From NCBI GenBank assembly GCA_021833045.1, contig JAKBGP010000146.1, positions 1-5,988 of the forward strand: a stretch of 5,988 nt of DNA, given 5' to 3'. The DNA is from Thermoplasmata archaeon. Its GTDB lineage: Archaea; Thermoplasmatota; Thermoplasmata; Thermoplasmatales; Thermoplasmataceae. A program made the translations under genes and the position numbers. Positions within the stretch are counted from its first letter, which is position 1, and every line of letters begins with the position of its first letter. This document shows, one piece after another, positions 5,874-5,988 of this stretch. Under the pieces are notes generated by a model. The model worked only from the letters and a program-made list of their open reading frames with translations, ran no database searches and was not told the origin of the DNA.

Positions 5874-5905
5874 ATCTCCCAGAAATCACCCTTCAAGATC
5901 CTACT

Positions 5906-5988
5906 TTAAATCCATTTCTTGATCAATGGTTCCTTTCCCTGGTCTTCCTTTTTCATAGGTAGAAAGTAGCAGAAAGCGAAGAGCAACC
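5906..5988 (-). CDS. possible C-terminal end of a convergent membrane protein (partial)
   Basis: Read from the right edge on the minus strand, one frame gives 26 codons: a hydrophobic, aromatic stretch (LLFAFCYFLP), then a charged tail (MKKEDQGKEP) ending in LIKKWI and TAA. This resembles the last transmembrane helix and cytoplasmic tail of a transporter such as an MFS protein, and would converge tail-to-tail on the dapB-like gene with 32 bp between stops. Another minus-strand frame is also open to a TAG at 5901-5903, so the frame is uncertain and no family can be named. Confidence 0.3.
   Translation of the reverse strand, partial: LLFAFCYFLPMKKEDQGKEPLIKKWI

Noticed and set aside
5930..5954. 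Pyrimidine-rich tract as a dapB terminator
   Set aside because: It holds only five T in a row and may be coding on the opposite strand, so it is too weak to call.

Overview
The window looks like chromosomal DNA of a low-GC, probably acidophilic euryarchaeon of the Thermoplasmatales type (Ferroplasma, Thermoplasma, Cuniculiplasma relatives). This is inferred from archaeal-style promoters (TATA boxes centred about 23-27 nt before the start ATG, giving leaderless transcripts), archaeal Shine-Dalgarno sites of the GGTGAT type inside one operon, AT-rich intergenic DNA with oligo-T runs, arginine codons mostly AGA/AGG with frequent ATA, and the mix of protein families. No rRNA or other phylogenetic marker is present, so the assignment is tentative.

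Left part (1-1190, minus strand): a sulfur-handling operon read right to left, made of a DsrE-family protein, a TusA sulfur carrier, and the N-terminal 94 codons of an FAD-dependent oxidoreductase resembling sulfide:quinone oxidoreductase that runs off the left edge. DsrE and TusA are translationally coupled. All three genes carry the same start-site sequence, GGTGATTAAAATG, and in the flavoprotein gene this has drifted to GGTGGTTAAAACG. Upstream, on the same strand but with its own promoter, is a stand-alone hemerythrin-like (HHE) protein (1190-1714).

Centre (1861-4881): a minus-strand aldo/keto reductase with an intact catalytic tetrad diverges from a plus-strand AMP-forming acetyl-CoA synthetase. 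They share a 132-bp intergenic region with a TATA box for each direction and a small repeat/palindrome element between them. The synthetase keeps every acetate-pocket and catalytic residue that can be checked by motif. It should activate acetate (or propionate) to the CoA thioester.

Right part (5070-5873): a leaderless DapB-family protein (4-hydroxy-tetrahydrodipicolinate reductase, lysine/diaminopimelate pathway). Its family signature is intact except that the catalytic His is Ala and the preceding Glu is Asp. At the right edge a short open frame on the minus strand may be the C-terminus of a convergent membrane protein.

The genes do not form one obvious pathway. The sulfur operon is the only clear multi-gene unit; the rest look like independently promoted metabolic genes. 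I see no mobile element, CRISPR array, tRNA or rRNA, and no convincing new multi-gene system. The observations most worth following are the DapB-like protein without its catalytic histidine and the repeated start signal with a lost ATG in the sulfur operon.
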